NCBI RefSeq assembly: GCF_900100015.1
Contig: NZ_FNDD01000021.1
Span: forward strand, 33,137 to 97,136
Source of the DNA: Vibrio xiamenensis
GTDB lineage: Bacteria > Pseudomonadota > Gammaproteobacteria > Enterobacterales > Vibrionaceae
DNA: 64,000 nt
Reading direction: 5' to 3'
Below are positions 54,510 to 62,952 of the stretch, one piece after another (positions within the stretch are counted from its first letter, which is position 1; each line of letters starts with the position of its first letter). Below the pieces are notes generated by a model that did no database searches, had not been told where the DNA came from, and was given only the letters and a program-made list of their open reading frames with translations. The position numbers and the translations under genes are program-made.

Positions 54510-56669
54510 ATGAGCGCAGTATTTCCCATTCTAAAACGCGATGGCTCCGCTTACGCTAACTTGACTGAGTTTAAACAAGATCTGAATAAGAGTACCTCTG
54601 GGCGCTATATTTTAAGTACGGGTCATGGTTGGCACGGTGGTGTGCATCTTAATAGTCAGTCTTTTCCTTGGGGGAAGGGGCTGCGCTCGATACAAGCCAT
54701 GCTGGGTGGTAAAGTTGCGGCGTATCGAATCAACGATGATTACGTTTCTAGCGAATACATGGGCAAAACGTTTAAATTCAGTAATAACTTTGTGCTATTA
54801 GAGCACGAGTATGCTGATCCGACTGAAGGCTCTGATAAGGTTTTCACTTTCTACACGCTGTATATGCATTTAGCTCCGCCAAGCGCGATTGGAGTGAATG
54901 CTGAGTTTGCCACTCGTTATAAAATGGACGCCGAAAAAACCAAGGTTCGTTCGTTCGCTACGTCCGGTGTGCCAGATAGCTTAGGTACGCCCGAAAAAAC
55001 TGTGAGTCTGCCGCTTGGGACAGAGTTTGAGTATCTAGACGCAGATAGTAAAACGTATCGCTCTTTTAGTATTAATAACACTGTACACGCCATGATCCGC
55101 TGTAAGTTATTGACTAATAACAGTGACTTTGTTGATAAAGAGGTATGGATTGCATCAGGTAATGGTGTGGATAGCGACACATCGCGATTTAATTTTTTAA
55201 ATACTCCGGGCGGTCACTTGGCTTTAACGACACCTGAACCGGAGTGGATGACTGGGAGTGATATCAAGCGAGATGGCAGTGTTGTGGCAATTAAAAAGCC
55301 CGATGGCGAAGATACTCGCATCAGTATCGATGCTGGTAGTGACTTAGGTTATCTATCACTGAATGAATTTAGTCAGGATAGTAACGCGACTAAGCAACAT
55401 GAGTACGTAGTACATATAGAAATGTTTTCTATCGATAAGCCAGAAGAATACTTCCTAAAACAGTTTGAAAATATGAATCAAACACCAATAGACGGAACTG
55501 TCAGTGACGGAGCCGTAAAACCAGGTAACCCTTTGTTTTCACAATTGGTCACGTTGACTAGCGAAGAAGCGGACTCAACACCACCTCCAACGACCACGGA
55601 AGCTTTAATTACTCGACTAAATGGAAAACGAGAAAAACTTGAAAAGTTGATCGTTCAACATCAAAGCGAGTGGTGTCAAGATTCTGCTAATACTCACTTA
55701 GAGTCGATAAAAGAATCAGCGAAAAAGGTATTAGATAGGCTGTTTGAAAATAGTTTTATATCGAGGGATGAATATAAAGATTCCAAATGGCATAACAAGT
55801 TAGAAGAGGTATACCAGTCGTTTTTTGCCCAACAGCAAGAAAAAGCAAAACTATTAGCTTGGATTCAGGATGCAAGTGATGTCATCCACGCCAATCCAAA
55901 GCCATATTATTTGTGGCCTTTCGCATTGAAATTAGGTGAGTTAATAAACATTGATATGATTTATTCAGCAAATCTGCGACAAAATAGGAATGTTTGTTTA
56001 AATATCCTGCCATATTTAAATAAATATGCTAAAAAATATAACATGAATTCACCTGTAGTTATAGCCCATTTCTTGTCTCAGCTAGCTCACGAAAGTGGGT
56101 TTACTGCAAGTACAGAAAGTTTATCCTATTCACCGAAGAGAATGAGACAAATTTTTGGCTGTAAGGGTGGCCCTAAGAACTATGTATCTGAAACGGATAG
56201 TTGTAGCTTAGGAAAGCTAAGAGAAAAACTCTGGACTGAAGAAAATAAATATTCGCGTAATTCTCGTAATTTAGGGAATTATGTTTATGCTGATAGAATG
56301 GGGAACGGTAATGAAAGCTCAGGTGACGGATATAAATATCGGGGAAGAGGACTAATTCAATTAACAGGAAGAGATAAATATTCCGAATTTACTAATTTTC
56401 ATAATCTCCACAACCCAGATGATATAAAGAATTTTTTAACTAACCCAGAATTATTATCATCAAGTATAGAATACGCAACATCTAGTGCTTTTTATTATTG
56501 GTTTGACTTTAAGGATATTAAAAACGAAGATGCAGAATCATATACAGTTAGGGAAATAACAAAAAAGGTTAACGGTGGAATAAATGGGCTTGAGGATCGT
56601 AAAAACAGATTTAGAGCTGTCGCGGAAGTCTTGGGGATTAACAATGTTGACGAGTATGTTAATGATTAG
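54510..56669 (+). CDS. Lysozyme-type T6SS effector: M23-like front and GH19-like back
   Basis: The ATG at 54510 lies 7 bp after AAGGAG. The 719-residue product has no signal peptide. Residues about 30-130 look like a degenerate M23 (LytM) module: WHGGVHL (H42, H46 in place of the usual Asp) and TLYMHLAP, where one of the usual HxH pair is Tyr. Residues about 480-700 resemble GH19 chitinase/lysozyme: LAHESGF (Glu528 likely the acid), TESLSYSPKRM, then GNGNESSGDGYKYRGRGLIQLTGRDKY. GH19-type T6SS effectors cut the glycan strands of peptidoglycan. The gene's second half (from about 55.6 kb) is far more AT-rich than the first. It overlaps the first immunity-like gene by 26 bp. Confidence 0.82.
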   Translation: MSAVFPILKRDGSAYANLTEFKQDLNKSTSGRYILSTGHGWHGGVHLNSQSFPWGKGLRSIQAMLGGKVAAYRINDDYVSSEYMGKTFKFSNNFVLLEHEYADPTEGSDKVFTFYTLYMHLAPPSAIGVNAEFATRYKMDAEKTKVRSFATSGVPDSLGTPEKTVSLPLGTEFEYLDADSKTYRSFSINNTVHAMIRCKLLTNNSDFVDKEVWIASGNGVDSDTSRFNFLNTPGGHLALTTPEPEWMTGSDIKRDGSVVAIKKPDGEDTRISIDAGSDLGYLSLNEFSQDSNATKQHEYVVHIEMFSIDKPEEYFLKQFENMNQTPIDGTVSDGAVKPGNPLFSQLVTLTSEEADSTPPPTTTEALITRLNGKREKLEKLIVQHQSEWCQDSANTHLESIKESAKKVLDRLFENSFISRDEYKDSKWHNKLEEVYQSFFAQQQEKAKLLAWIQDASDVIHANPKPYYLWPFALKLGELINIDMIYSANLRQNRNVCLNILPYLNKYAKKYNMNSPVVIAHFLSQLAHESGFTASTESLSYSPKRMRQIFGCKGGPKNYVSETDSCSLGKLREKLWTEENKYSRNSRNLGNYVYADRMGNGNESSGDGYKYRGRGLIQLTGRDKYSEFTNFHNLHNPDDIKNFLTNPELLSSSIEYATSSAFYYWFDFKDIKNEDAESYTVREITKKVNGGINGLEDRKNRFRAVAEVLGINNVDEYVND

Positions 56670-57450
56670 AAAGTACATTATTTTATTGATTGTTGTTTTT
56701 ATTTCTAACAATGCTTTATCAAAAGAAGTAGTTTTAAATATAGATGAAGTTAAAGTGGATATTTTTGAAAAATCCGTTATTGATGAAGATTATCCTCTAT
56801 TGCTAAAATCTAAATCTGGTGATAGGGAATATGTCGTTGACCGATTTTCATACGAAGGTTCTGAGCCTAAGATAGAAGATATGAAATATTTTTCTATAAA
56901 AGAGCAGTTTTATCTTATTGTTCAGGTAAGCTGGGAAGTTAGGCATGCAGATATCAATGGGACACAATACTCTAACTACTTATATAAATACGTGGATAAC
57001 CAATTTATTAAAGATCTTCCAATCTCTAATACTGATGTTATGAGTGGTTTTTCTGGATACGAAGATCCAGAACATTCGCAGGTATATGAATATCAGAATC
57101 TTGATGTAGTAATTGATTACCTGAAAAGAAAGTTAGTCTCTCATACTCAAGGGTTGTGTTCGTTGAGTGAACAAACATTATTTTCATGTCGGTTATCTAA
57201 TGATAAATTAGTTTCTATTTGTCAAAGTGGAAAAGCGAATACCTACAGATATGGGACTCTATCTAATATTGAAATCTCTTACCCTAAGTGGGATGAGGAT
57301 CAAATAAAACGAACTGACTCCGGTGCTTTTATGTTTAGTCGCGGTGATTATACATATTTATTAAAAGCTAATGATAAACCAGTATCATCTTTATTAGTTA
57401 CGCAAAAAAATAAAAGTGTCTTTAGTAAGTCTTGTTCTGAGGTTTATTGA
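56644..57450 (+). CDS. Predicted immunity protein of the GH19 effector (four-Cys family, copy 1)
   Basis: The start is chosen at 56644 (GGGGA upstream); 56656 and 56662 are also possible ATGs. The 268-residue product has a signal peptide (YIILLIVVFISNNALS), so it should act in the periplasm, where a lysozyme effector would strike. The N-terminal half is unique. The C-terminal domain has the array signature LCSLSEQTLFSC, LVSIC, YRYGT and a final Cys (SKSCSEVY). It overlaps the end of the effector gene, the strongest evidence that it is the cognate immunity gene. Confidence 0.68.
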   Translation: MLTSMLMIRKYIILLIVVFISNNALSKEVVLNIDEVKVDIFEKSVIDEDYPLLLKSKSGDREYVVDRFSYEGSEPKIEDMKYFSIKEQFYLIVQVSWEVRHADINGTQYSNYLYKYVDNQFIKDLPISNTDVMSGFSGYEDPEHSQVYEYQNLDVVIDYLKRKLVSHTQGLCSLSEQTLFSCRLSNDKLVSICQSGKANTYRYGTLSNIEISYPKWDEDQIKRTDSGAFMFSRGDYTYLLKANDKPVSSLLVTQKNKSVFSKSCSEVY

Positions 57451-57496
57451 TTATAAAACGATTACAATGTGATTAAGTGTACCTTTGTGGAGATTT

Positions 57497-57994
57497 ATGT
57501 TTTCAATTAGAGTAATGGTTTGTCTTGTAATGTTCATTTTCACTTCTTTTCTGGTCTATGCTCAGAGAAACGATAAGACAAGTTTATGTAGTACTGATGA
57601 GTATGTTCGTTTTAGTTGTCAGCTAGAGAATAAAAAAATAGTTTCTCTATGTAGCAAAAAAAATGAAAACAAAGTCAACGAAAAAAACATAAACAGTATA
57701 GGGTTGGTTTATAGGTATGGAACTGAAAGCAACATTGAACTAAATTATCCAATTGATGCTGATGGTTCTGATTTCGGATATGAATCGATTAGACAAGAAG
57801 CGACGGAAGATGAGAATAAATATTATAGTACACGAGTTTATTTCTCGTTAGGTAAATATAAATATATAGTTGGTAATAGTGAAATATTTGATGCTATAAG
57901 CTGGCTAGCAGTGAATAAAAATGAAAATGAAATTTTTTACTCGCAATGCAACGATAATTTGACCTACGCAAATGTGGATATCTTCCAAGAGTAA
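57497..57994 (+). CDS. Predicted immunity protein, four-Cys family, copy 2 (single domain)
   Basis: The ATG at 57497 follows GTGGAG. The 165-residue product has a signal peptide (VMVCLVMFIFTSFLVYA) and then only the shared domain: SLCSTDEYVRFSC, IVSLC, YRYGTESNIELNYP, F-LGKYKY and FYSQC. It lies 46 bp after copy 1. A decayed duplicate of its 3' end is found at 63505-63585. Confidence 0.6.
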   Translation: MFSIRVMVCLVMFIFTSFLVYAQRNDKTSLCSTDEYVRFSCQLENKKIVSLCSKKNENKVNEKNINSIGLVYRYGTESNIELNYPIDADGSDFGYESIRQEATEDENKYYSTRVYFSLGKYKYIVGNSEIFDAISWLAVNKNENEIFYSQCNDNLTYANVDIFQE

Positions 57995-58003
57995 TTTTTA
58001 AAG

Positions 58004-58035
58004 ATAGATAAAGCACAAGTCTGCGCTTTATCTAT
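58004..58035 (+). terminator. Terminator-like hairpin after immunity copy 2
   Basis: The 11-bp stem ATAGATAAAGC / GCTTTATCTAT encloses a 10-nt loop. Only a short, interrupted T-run follows (TTAC, then AAAATTTT), so it may be a weak terminator. Confidence 0.5.
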
Positions 58036-58042
58036 TACTTAA

Positions 58043-58409
58043 AATTTTAAATCGTTGGAAGATGGGTTTCGAATAAAGGAATATACCTCTCGGGTTCGAA
58101 CTCCAACTACCATAGAAGCGCTGGTGACTCCAGGTCTCACATTATCAAATTATAATAATATATCTTTAGCGGATTTATTTAGGTCAAAGTTGGGTATAGG
58201 TACTAGATCATCATATCAATCGTCCTAATAACGTGGTTACAGAAATAAATGATATTTTAGATGTATTTTTTTCTTTGGATGACAACAAAGAACATAACAA
58301 TATCAATGATTGGGGTGATGATGAGCGTTCAACTAGAGAAAGAGAGATTCTCGACCTTTATGGTGTCAGAAGAAATATGAAAGATGCCGTCAATCGTTAT
58401 AATAACTAG
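58043..58409 (+). pseudogene. Broken gene remnant, possibly a displaced toxin C-terminus
   Basis: A frame with no start codon runs from 58043 (KSLEDGFRIKEYTSR, then TIEALVTPGLTLSNYNN and LADLFRSKLGI) to about 58199. One extra base there shifts it, and the reading continues in the +1 frame (LDHHINRPNNVVTEIND, then WGDDERSTREREILDLYG) to a TAG at 58407-58409. The good coding character on both sides of one shift points to a decayed gene 3' end. An intact exported protein gene with its own ribosome binding site starts 17 bp later, which is the layout of an effector tail and its immunity gene. I do not recognise the family. Confidence 0.55.
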
Positions 58410-58425
58410 GTTAGGAGAACGGGTG

Positions 58426-58992
58426 ATGAATAAATTTTTCTTAGTTTCAGTCTGTTTTTTTTCTTGTTGTTGTTACTCTGCAACTTTGCATGTAAAAGAC
58501 GAAAATATAGTATTTATTAGTAAAAATGTTGGGACTTTTAATCTATACCCAAAAAATAATAAGTATAGAGTTGAACAAAATGAAAGCCATATTTCATATA
58601 GCCCTAAAAAAGATTTTGCTATAATTCAAAAATATGATGAAGGATATTTATGGCTTGAGAATGGTGATAAAAAATTTATTTCCACCAACTATTGTGATGT
58701 AGTAAATATGCATAATGGATGTATTATTACTACTTTAGATGGTCAAGCATGTGGGGCAAACTGGGTCGATAATAATCAGATAACTAGAGGTCTTACTAAG
58801 ATAAGGTTCGACATTAAAAGTCCAGTCATGGAAATAATTCGTGGGACTCATGTGAAAAAGATGTCATCATACTTACCTAATGACATATTGAGTGGAAAAG
58901 TAGACGGGCTTGACTATTCTTTAGAAAGTTATTCTCAGTGTTACGATTTAACACAACAGCAACGCGACAAACTGGAAAATCTCATTAATTAA
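58426..58992 (+). CDS. Exported protein, possible orphan immunity protein
   Basis: The ATG at 58426 has a strong AGGAGA site; upstream in-frame ATGs lie in the remnant. The 188-residue product has a signal peptide (FFLVSVCFFSCCCYS) and a compact Cys-containing domain (NYCDVVNMHNGC, DGQACGANW, SQCYDLTQQQR). It does not carry the YRYG signature of the neighbouring array, so it is a different family. Its position behind a broken gene 3' end suggests that it once neutralised a toxin that has been lost. Confidence 0.5.
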   Translation: MNKFFLVSVCFFSCCCYSATLHVKDENIVFISKNVGTFNLYPKNNKYRVEQNESHISYSPKKDFAIIQKYDEGYLWLENGDKKFISTNYCDVVNMHNGCIITTLDGQACGANWVDNNQITRGLTKIRFDIKSPVMEIIRGTHVKKMSSYLPNDILSGKVDGLDYSLESYSQCYDLTQQQRDKLENLIN

Positions 58993-59312
58993 ATAGTGCA
59001 ACGACAATATAATTTATGGAGTTAACTATAATCACGATATATCAGAATTTTCTGTTTTTATTATTTCTTGATCATTTATTAATGAAATGTTTAATCATAA
59101 TTTAGTATTTTAAAAATATTGGTAGGTAACTTTTTGGTAGCTATAAATTAAAATTTAATGCAGTTATGTAATTATATAGGTAAGATTTTGAATAAATTAA
59201 TTAGACTTAGTATATAAACAAGATATGTCTAGTGGATAAAATTAGCATGAATATAAAATAAAATATATTAATTTTTAAAACTAGAATTCAAGAGTTATCT
59301 TAGGGTAGGTTT
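58993..59312. other. AT-rich spacer before a small exported-protein gene
   Basis: This is 320 bp, almost entirely A and T, with no gene seen. Its only notable element is a 30-bp sequence at 59271-59300 that recurs exactly at 62835-62864. Confidence 0.5.
59271..59300 (+). repeat. 30-bp direct repeat, copy 1
   Basis: The 30 bases here, beginning ATTTTTAAAACTAGAATTCA, are identical to 62835-62864. Both copies lie a short distance before a small exported-protein gene (13 bp before 59313; 89 bp before 62953). They probably mark a past duplication or shared recombination point. Confidence 0.8.
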
Positions 59313-59684
59313 ATGTTTGATTGTAAAATCGCTTTTCTATTGTTTTCTCTTATGTTTAGTACATACTCTTGGGCAACTGTGCCTGATGGAAAGTATATCT
59401 CATTAGAGTTCAATAAATGTGGGTTAACAGTTAATATACAAAGCGATAAATATTACATTAATATAGGGAACCAGAATGAAAGTGGCATGTTAAGTTCATA
59501 TAAATCTGGTGATGATAAAGAAATTATAACTTTTTTAAACATGGTTCCAGATCAAGGTGAAAGCAAAGTATCAGCCGGATATGAAGATGGTGAATTAGTA
59601 TTTCAAAATTATGGCAACTCTATGAACTATTATGTTTTATTCCAAGTTTGTGATGTGAAATATATCTTTCTTAGAAGAAAATAG
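59313..59684 (+). CDS. Small exported protein of unknown function
   Basis: This 123-residue protein has a signal peptide (IAFLLFSLMFSTYSWA) and a mature domain of about 100 residues with two cysteines (FNKCGLTV and FQVCDVKY), likely a small beta-barrel or sandwich in the periplasm. A site (AGGGTAGG) lies before the ATG. I do not recognise the family. Its location in the immunity array makes an inhibitor role plausible. Confidence 0.5.
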   Translation: MFDCKIAFLLFSLMFSTYSWATVPDGKYISLEFNKCGLTVNIQSDKYYINIGNQNESGMLSSYKSGDDKEIITFLNMVPDQGESKVSAGYEDGELVFQNYGNSMNYYVLFQVCDVKYIFLRRK

Positions 59685-59760
59685 AGTAAAACATGTGACT
59701 TACAAAAAATTTTAGAGTGATGTTAATTCCTTATATAAGGCCTAATTTACATAATGGCTT

Positions 59761-59829
59761 GGTAAGCTGGTAAGCTGGTAAGCTGGTAAGCTGGTAAGCT
59801 GGTAAGCTGGTAAGCTGGTAAGCTGGTAA
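59761..59829 (+). repeat. Octanucleotide tandem repeat (GGTAAGCT)8
   Basis: Eight perfect copies of GGTAAGCT plus a partial ninth (GGTAA) end 2 bp before the ATG at 59832. The repeat has stop codons in every frame, so it cannot be translated through. Changes in copy number would alter the spacing or sequence just upstream of the next gene's start. Confidence 0.93.
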
Positions 59830-59831
59830 AA

Positions 59832-60917
59832 ATGGGAAGAAATACTTTAATGAAATCATTGAATAGTAGTACTACTATTTTGTTTTACAAGAGAGTTGAG
59901 TGCTTATTGTTGGCTTTTTTTTTATTTTTATTCTCACTTAAAACGTCTGCAAATGAAAGTTTAGATGATTTTACTATTAGATTAAACGGTTCTGAAGCGA
60001 TAGTGAAGGCTAGTGAGAAGAATGGTATTTATTATATTTTGAATGAAAAAGATGAAGCTGATTATAGTCTAGGCAATAACTCAGAAATTTATCCTCTTGA
60101 AAATAATAAATCTAAGTATGAATCTGTAAAAAATTCCGTTAGGTATCATATATATTCACAGTCTTTAAAAAATGGTTCATTCTATCCAGTGGCTCAAAAT
60201 GAGGAGCTAGAACTTACAATTGATAATAACAAAAAATTAGGGAACGTCATTTTAGTTGAAACCAATGAAGAAGATAATGGCGCCTATAATTTCTTATTAA
60301 TTTATGCTTTTGATGATGAAGTAAAAAGAATAAAACTAAAAGATATTCTATATATAGAAAATTTATCTGAAAAGTATGATTATGCCCGTATGGTATATTC
60401 GGTAGGAAAAATTAAAAAAAATGGAATATTGTTTTTTGATGGCTATGACCGGTTATCTATGTCTAAGTTTATCGTGGACGAATTGTATGGATCTAAAAGA
60501 AATCTATTGCTTGATTTAATTAACACTCCACCTGGTATAGATGTTAAAGACTTTAACATTAAAAGTTTATGTGGCACTGACGAAAAAATTGAATTCTCAT
60601 GTCAGTTAGATAATGGGAAGTTTGTGTCATATTGTGGCAACGATAACAATGAAATGACTTACAACTATGGTGATTTTCATAAACCGGAAATACATAAAAT
60701 CATTAAATCATTAACGAATGAAAAACATAGCGATGATTATTATAATTATCAAAGCTCTTACTTTAATCTCGGTGACTATAAATATATTTTAAAACAAAAG
60801 TCGTTTAAAGAAGGTGGGAAATATGATCCAGTCCAAAATGATTTAATAGTTAAACAAAAGAATTCGGAGGTTTTTAATCATAGATGCATAAATACTAGTA
60901 AGTACTATCAAAACTAG
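59832..60917 (+). CDS. Predicted immunity protein, four-Cys family, copy 3 (two domains)
   Basis: The ATG at 59832 touches the octamer repeat; a second in-frame ATG at 59850 has GGGAAG upstream and may be the true start. The 361-residue product has a signal peptide (LLLAFFLFLFSLKTSA). Its N-terminal domain (about 45-235) is also found in copy 4 (compare VILVETNEEDNGAYNFLL with ILIETGEEDISTFKFFL). The C-terminal domain carries the array signature: SLCGTDEKIEFSC, FVSYC, YNYGD, LGDYKY and NHRC. Confidence 0.58.
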   Translation: MGRNTLMKSLNSSTTILFYKRVECLLLAFFLFLFSLKTSANESLDDFTIRLNGSEAIVKASEKNGIYYILNEKDEADYSLGNNSEIYPLENNKSKYESVKNSVRYHIYSQSLKNGSFYPVAQNEELELTIDNNKKLGNVILVETNEEDNGAYNFLLIYAFDDEVKRIKLKDILYIENLSEKYDYARMVYSVGKIKKNGILFFDGYDRLSMSKFIVDELYGSKRNLLLDLINTPPGIDVKDFNIKSLCGTDEKIEFSCQLDNGKFVSYCGNDNNEMTYNYGDFHKPEIHKIIKSLTNEKHSDDYYNYQSSYFNLGDYKYILKQKSFKEGGKYDPVQNDLIVKQKNSEVFNHRCINTSKYYQN

Positions 60918-61039
60918 ATTTTACTGTAGATTTTGTCTGTTACATAATCGGAATGATAAACACCAATGCTTATTAAATAATAATTTTATATTTATTTAAT
61001 TGTATTTAAAAGTTTAGCTGATCTATTTACGGGGGGAGA

Positions 61040-62083
61040 ATGTATAAATTTTCGGCTGTGATTTTTGTTTTTTTATTATCCTATAGTGTATCAGCAGATG
61101 AGGGTATTTACAGGTTTAATATGAAGTTTGTGGATGGAATCAGAGAAATGAAGGTTTTCAATTCAGGAGGGAGTTATTATTTTAATGAATTATTAGATAA
61201 AAGAGATAAGATACTCGGAGCCAGATATCAAGAATATCCATTAAGCTATAATAAAAGTGGGTATTCAGATAATGCTAGTAAAATTGGCTATCATATTAAA
61301 ATCGTAAAAAATGAAGACGGAATTTCTTATCCTAATTGGAGTGATTTTGGAGAAAGATTTATTAATGACTCTAAGTCGTCATACAGCTCTATTTTAATAG
61401 AAACTGGAGAAGAAGATATCAGTACATTCAAGTTTTTTTTAAAGTATGATTATAACTTAGAAGAGAAAAAGGTCGTACTTTCTGACATCTTTTATGAATC
61501 TACTTCACATCTCGCTCGTGAAGAGGATAACTGGTTTAGCTTTTACAAGGTAGATATCCCTAAGCCTTCTAAACTATATGACTTGTCAAAATATGATGCA
61601 AAAACTATGACTGAATTTGTAGTTAATGAATTGTACAAAAAAAGAGATACTCTACCATTGGTGTTGTTATCAAAAACTGAAAATACTAAATACTTATCAA
61701 ATGACGCTAAAGTTATGAGTTTATGTGGTGATGATAAAGTTGAGTTCTCTTGCCAGTTTAACAATTCTAAAATAGTGTCCATTTGCTCAATCGAAAATAA
61801 TAAGATTGCTTATAAATATGGAACATCTAAAAAGTTAGAGTTGAGTTTAACTCGTCCTACTTTTGTTGGCGAGTTATCTGAAAATGGTGAAAAGTATAAT
61901 AGCGTAATGTTTTCAAAAGATAAGTATACTTACGAAGTACGTGATATGTTGCAAGATTTTGAAGGTGACATATACCATTCATATAAGCTAATGGTCTCTA
62001 GAGATAATAAAAATATTTTTGAATCAGAATGTGAAGGGATTAGTCAGTATTTTGATTGGAATTTTAGAAAGAATTTCCATTAA
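61040..62083 (+). CDS. Predicted immunity protein, four-Cys family, copy 4 (two domains)
   Basis: The ATG at 61040 has a very strong site (GGGGGGAG). The 347-residue product has a signal peptide (FSAVIFVFLLSYSVSA). Its N-terminal domain parallels that of copy 3 (MTEFVVNELYKKRD against MSKFIVDELYGSKRN). The C-terminal domain has SLCGDDKVEFSC, IVSIC, YKYGT, SKDKYTY and ESEC. As with the other exported copies it should act in the periplasm. No toxin gene adjoins it. Confidence 0.6.
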   Translation: MYKFSAVIFVFLLSYSVSADEGIYRFNMKFVDGIREMKVFNSGGSYYFNELLDKRDKILGARYQEYPLSYNKSGYSDNASKIGYHIKIVKNEDGISYPNWSDFGERFINDSKSSYSSILIETGEEDISTFKFFLKYDYNLEEKKVVLSDIFYESTSHLAREEDNWFSFYKVDIPKPSKLYDLSKYDAKTMTEFVVNELYKKRDTLPLVLLSKTENTKYLSNDAKVMSLCGDDKVEFSCQFNNSKIVSICSIENNKIAYKYGTSKKLELSLTRPTFVGELSENGEKYNSVMFSKDKYTYEVRDMLQDFEGDIYHSYKLMVSRDNKNIFESECEGISQYFDWNFRKNFH

Positions 62084-62258
62084 ATTTTTTTTAGATATAT
62101 TGATTATTTGTTTGCTTAGTCTCAGAAATAGGTTTTATTTAGTCTTATTTTAAGTATGCAGTAAGAACCGCAGGATTTTCTAGATTAGTTCTTGTTCGGA
62201 CCTAGCCATGACTCAGTTGAATCCGTTACTGAAAAAATTAAATAGGATACTAATAGTT

Positions 62259-62819
62259 ATGAACAAAGCGAACAAAACTTTTGGTTTTTGTGGAATGAAA
62301 AAATTTTACATGAATATTATTATAATATTATTTTTAGGTATATTTAAACCAATAAATTCTTATGCTTATCAAAAGGAGTTATTCCGTGATGATGGTTCTT
62401 TATGTAAAGTTGATGAAGAATTGGTTGCTGGGTGCTATCTAAGAAATAAAAAAATAGTATCTATCTGCGGAAATTCTGGAAATGATAATGTTTTTTATAG
62501 GTATGGTGATAGGGATAATATAGATTCAGAATATGAAAAAGGAATAAATAATAGGTTTTATTTTATTAATGAAAGTGGTGGTTCTGTATCTTCATTTTCA
62601 ATAGTTGTTGATTCCGGTGATTACCAGTATCATCTAGCAGAGGCTAATAATTCAATGTCTCTTTCATTTTATAATTCATCGAATGATAAGTTGATTTTTT
62701 TGGAGAGGTGCAAGCCTAAGTTTCTTATGAATGATCTTGAGAAGAAAAGTTATAAGAATACATATGTATTTCCTAACCTAGAAACGATTAAATTTTTATT
62801 TAAAGAGAAAAACGACTAG
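62259..62819 (+). CDS. Predicted immunity protein, four-Cys family, copy 5
   Basis: The start is uncertain. ATG 62259 has AGGA 11 bp upstream, ATG 62208 has no site, and ATG 62295 begins directly before the signal peptide (MNIIIILFLGIFKPINSYA). From 62259 the product has 186 residues. The mature part has SLCKVDEELVAGC, IVSIC, YRYGD, SGDYQYHL and LERC, so it is a single-domain member like copy 2. Confidence 0.55.
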   Translation: MNKANKTFGFCGMKKFYMNIIIILFLGIFKPINSYAYQKELFRDDGSLCKVDEELVAGCYLRNKKIVSICGNSGNDNVFYRYGDRDNIDSEYEKGINNRFYFINESGGSVSSFSIVVDSGDYQYHLAEANNSMSLSFYNSSNDKLIFLERCKPKFLMNDLEKKSYKNTYVFPNLETIKFLFKEKND

Positions 62820-62834
62820 ACAAGCTATATGTTG

Positions 62835-62864
62835 ATTTTTAAAACTAGAATTCAAGAGTTATCT
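62835..62864 (+). repeat. 30-bp direct repeat, copy 2
   Basis: These bases are identical to 59271-59300. This copy lies between the stop of immunity copy 5 and the LprI-like gene; the sequence after it differs from that after copy 1. Confidence 0.8.
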
Positions 62865-62952
62865 GGTGGATTACTATCTCTTATTATTGATAGAAGAATT
62901 AGTATATAGGTAATTTTGAAAAGAAAATGTTTGAAGTTTATGGTGTGTGTTT

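Noticed and set aside
59761..59829. Short tandem repeat considered as a CRISPR array
   Set aside because: The units are 8 bp and contiguous, without spacers, and no cas genes are present.
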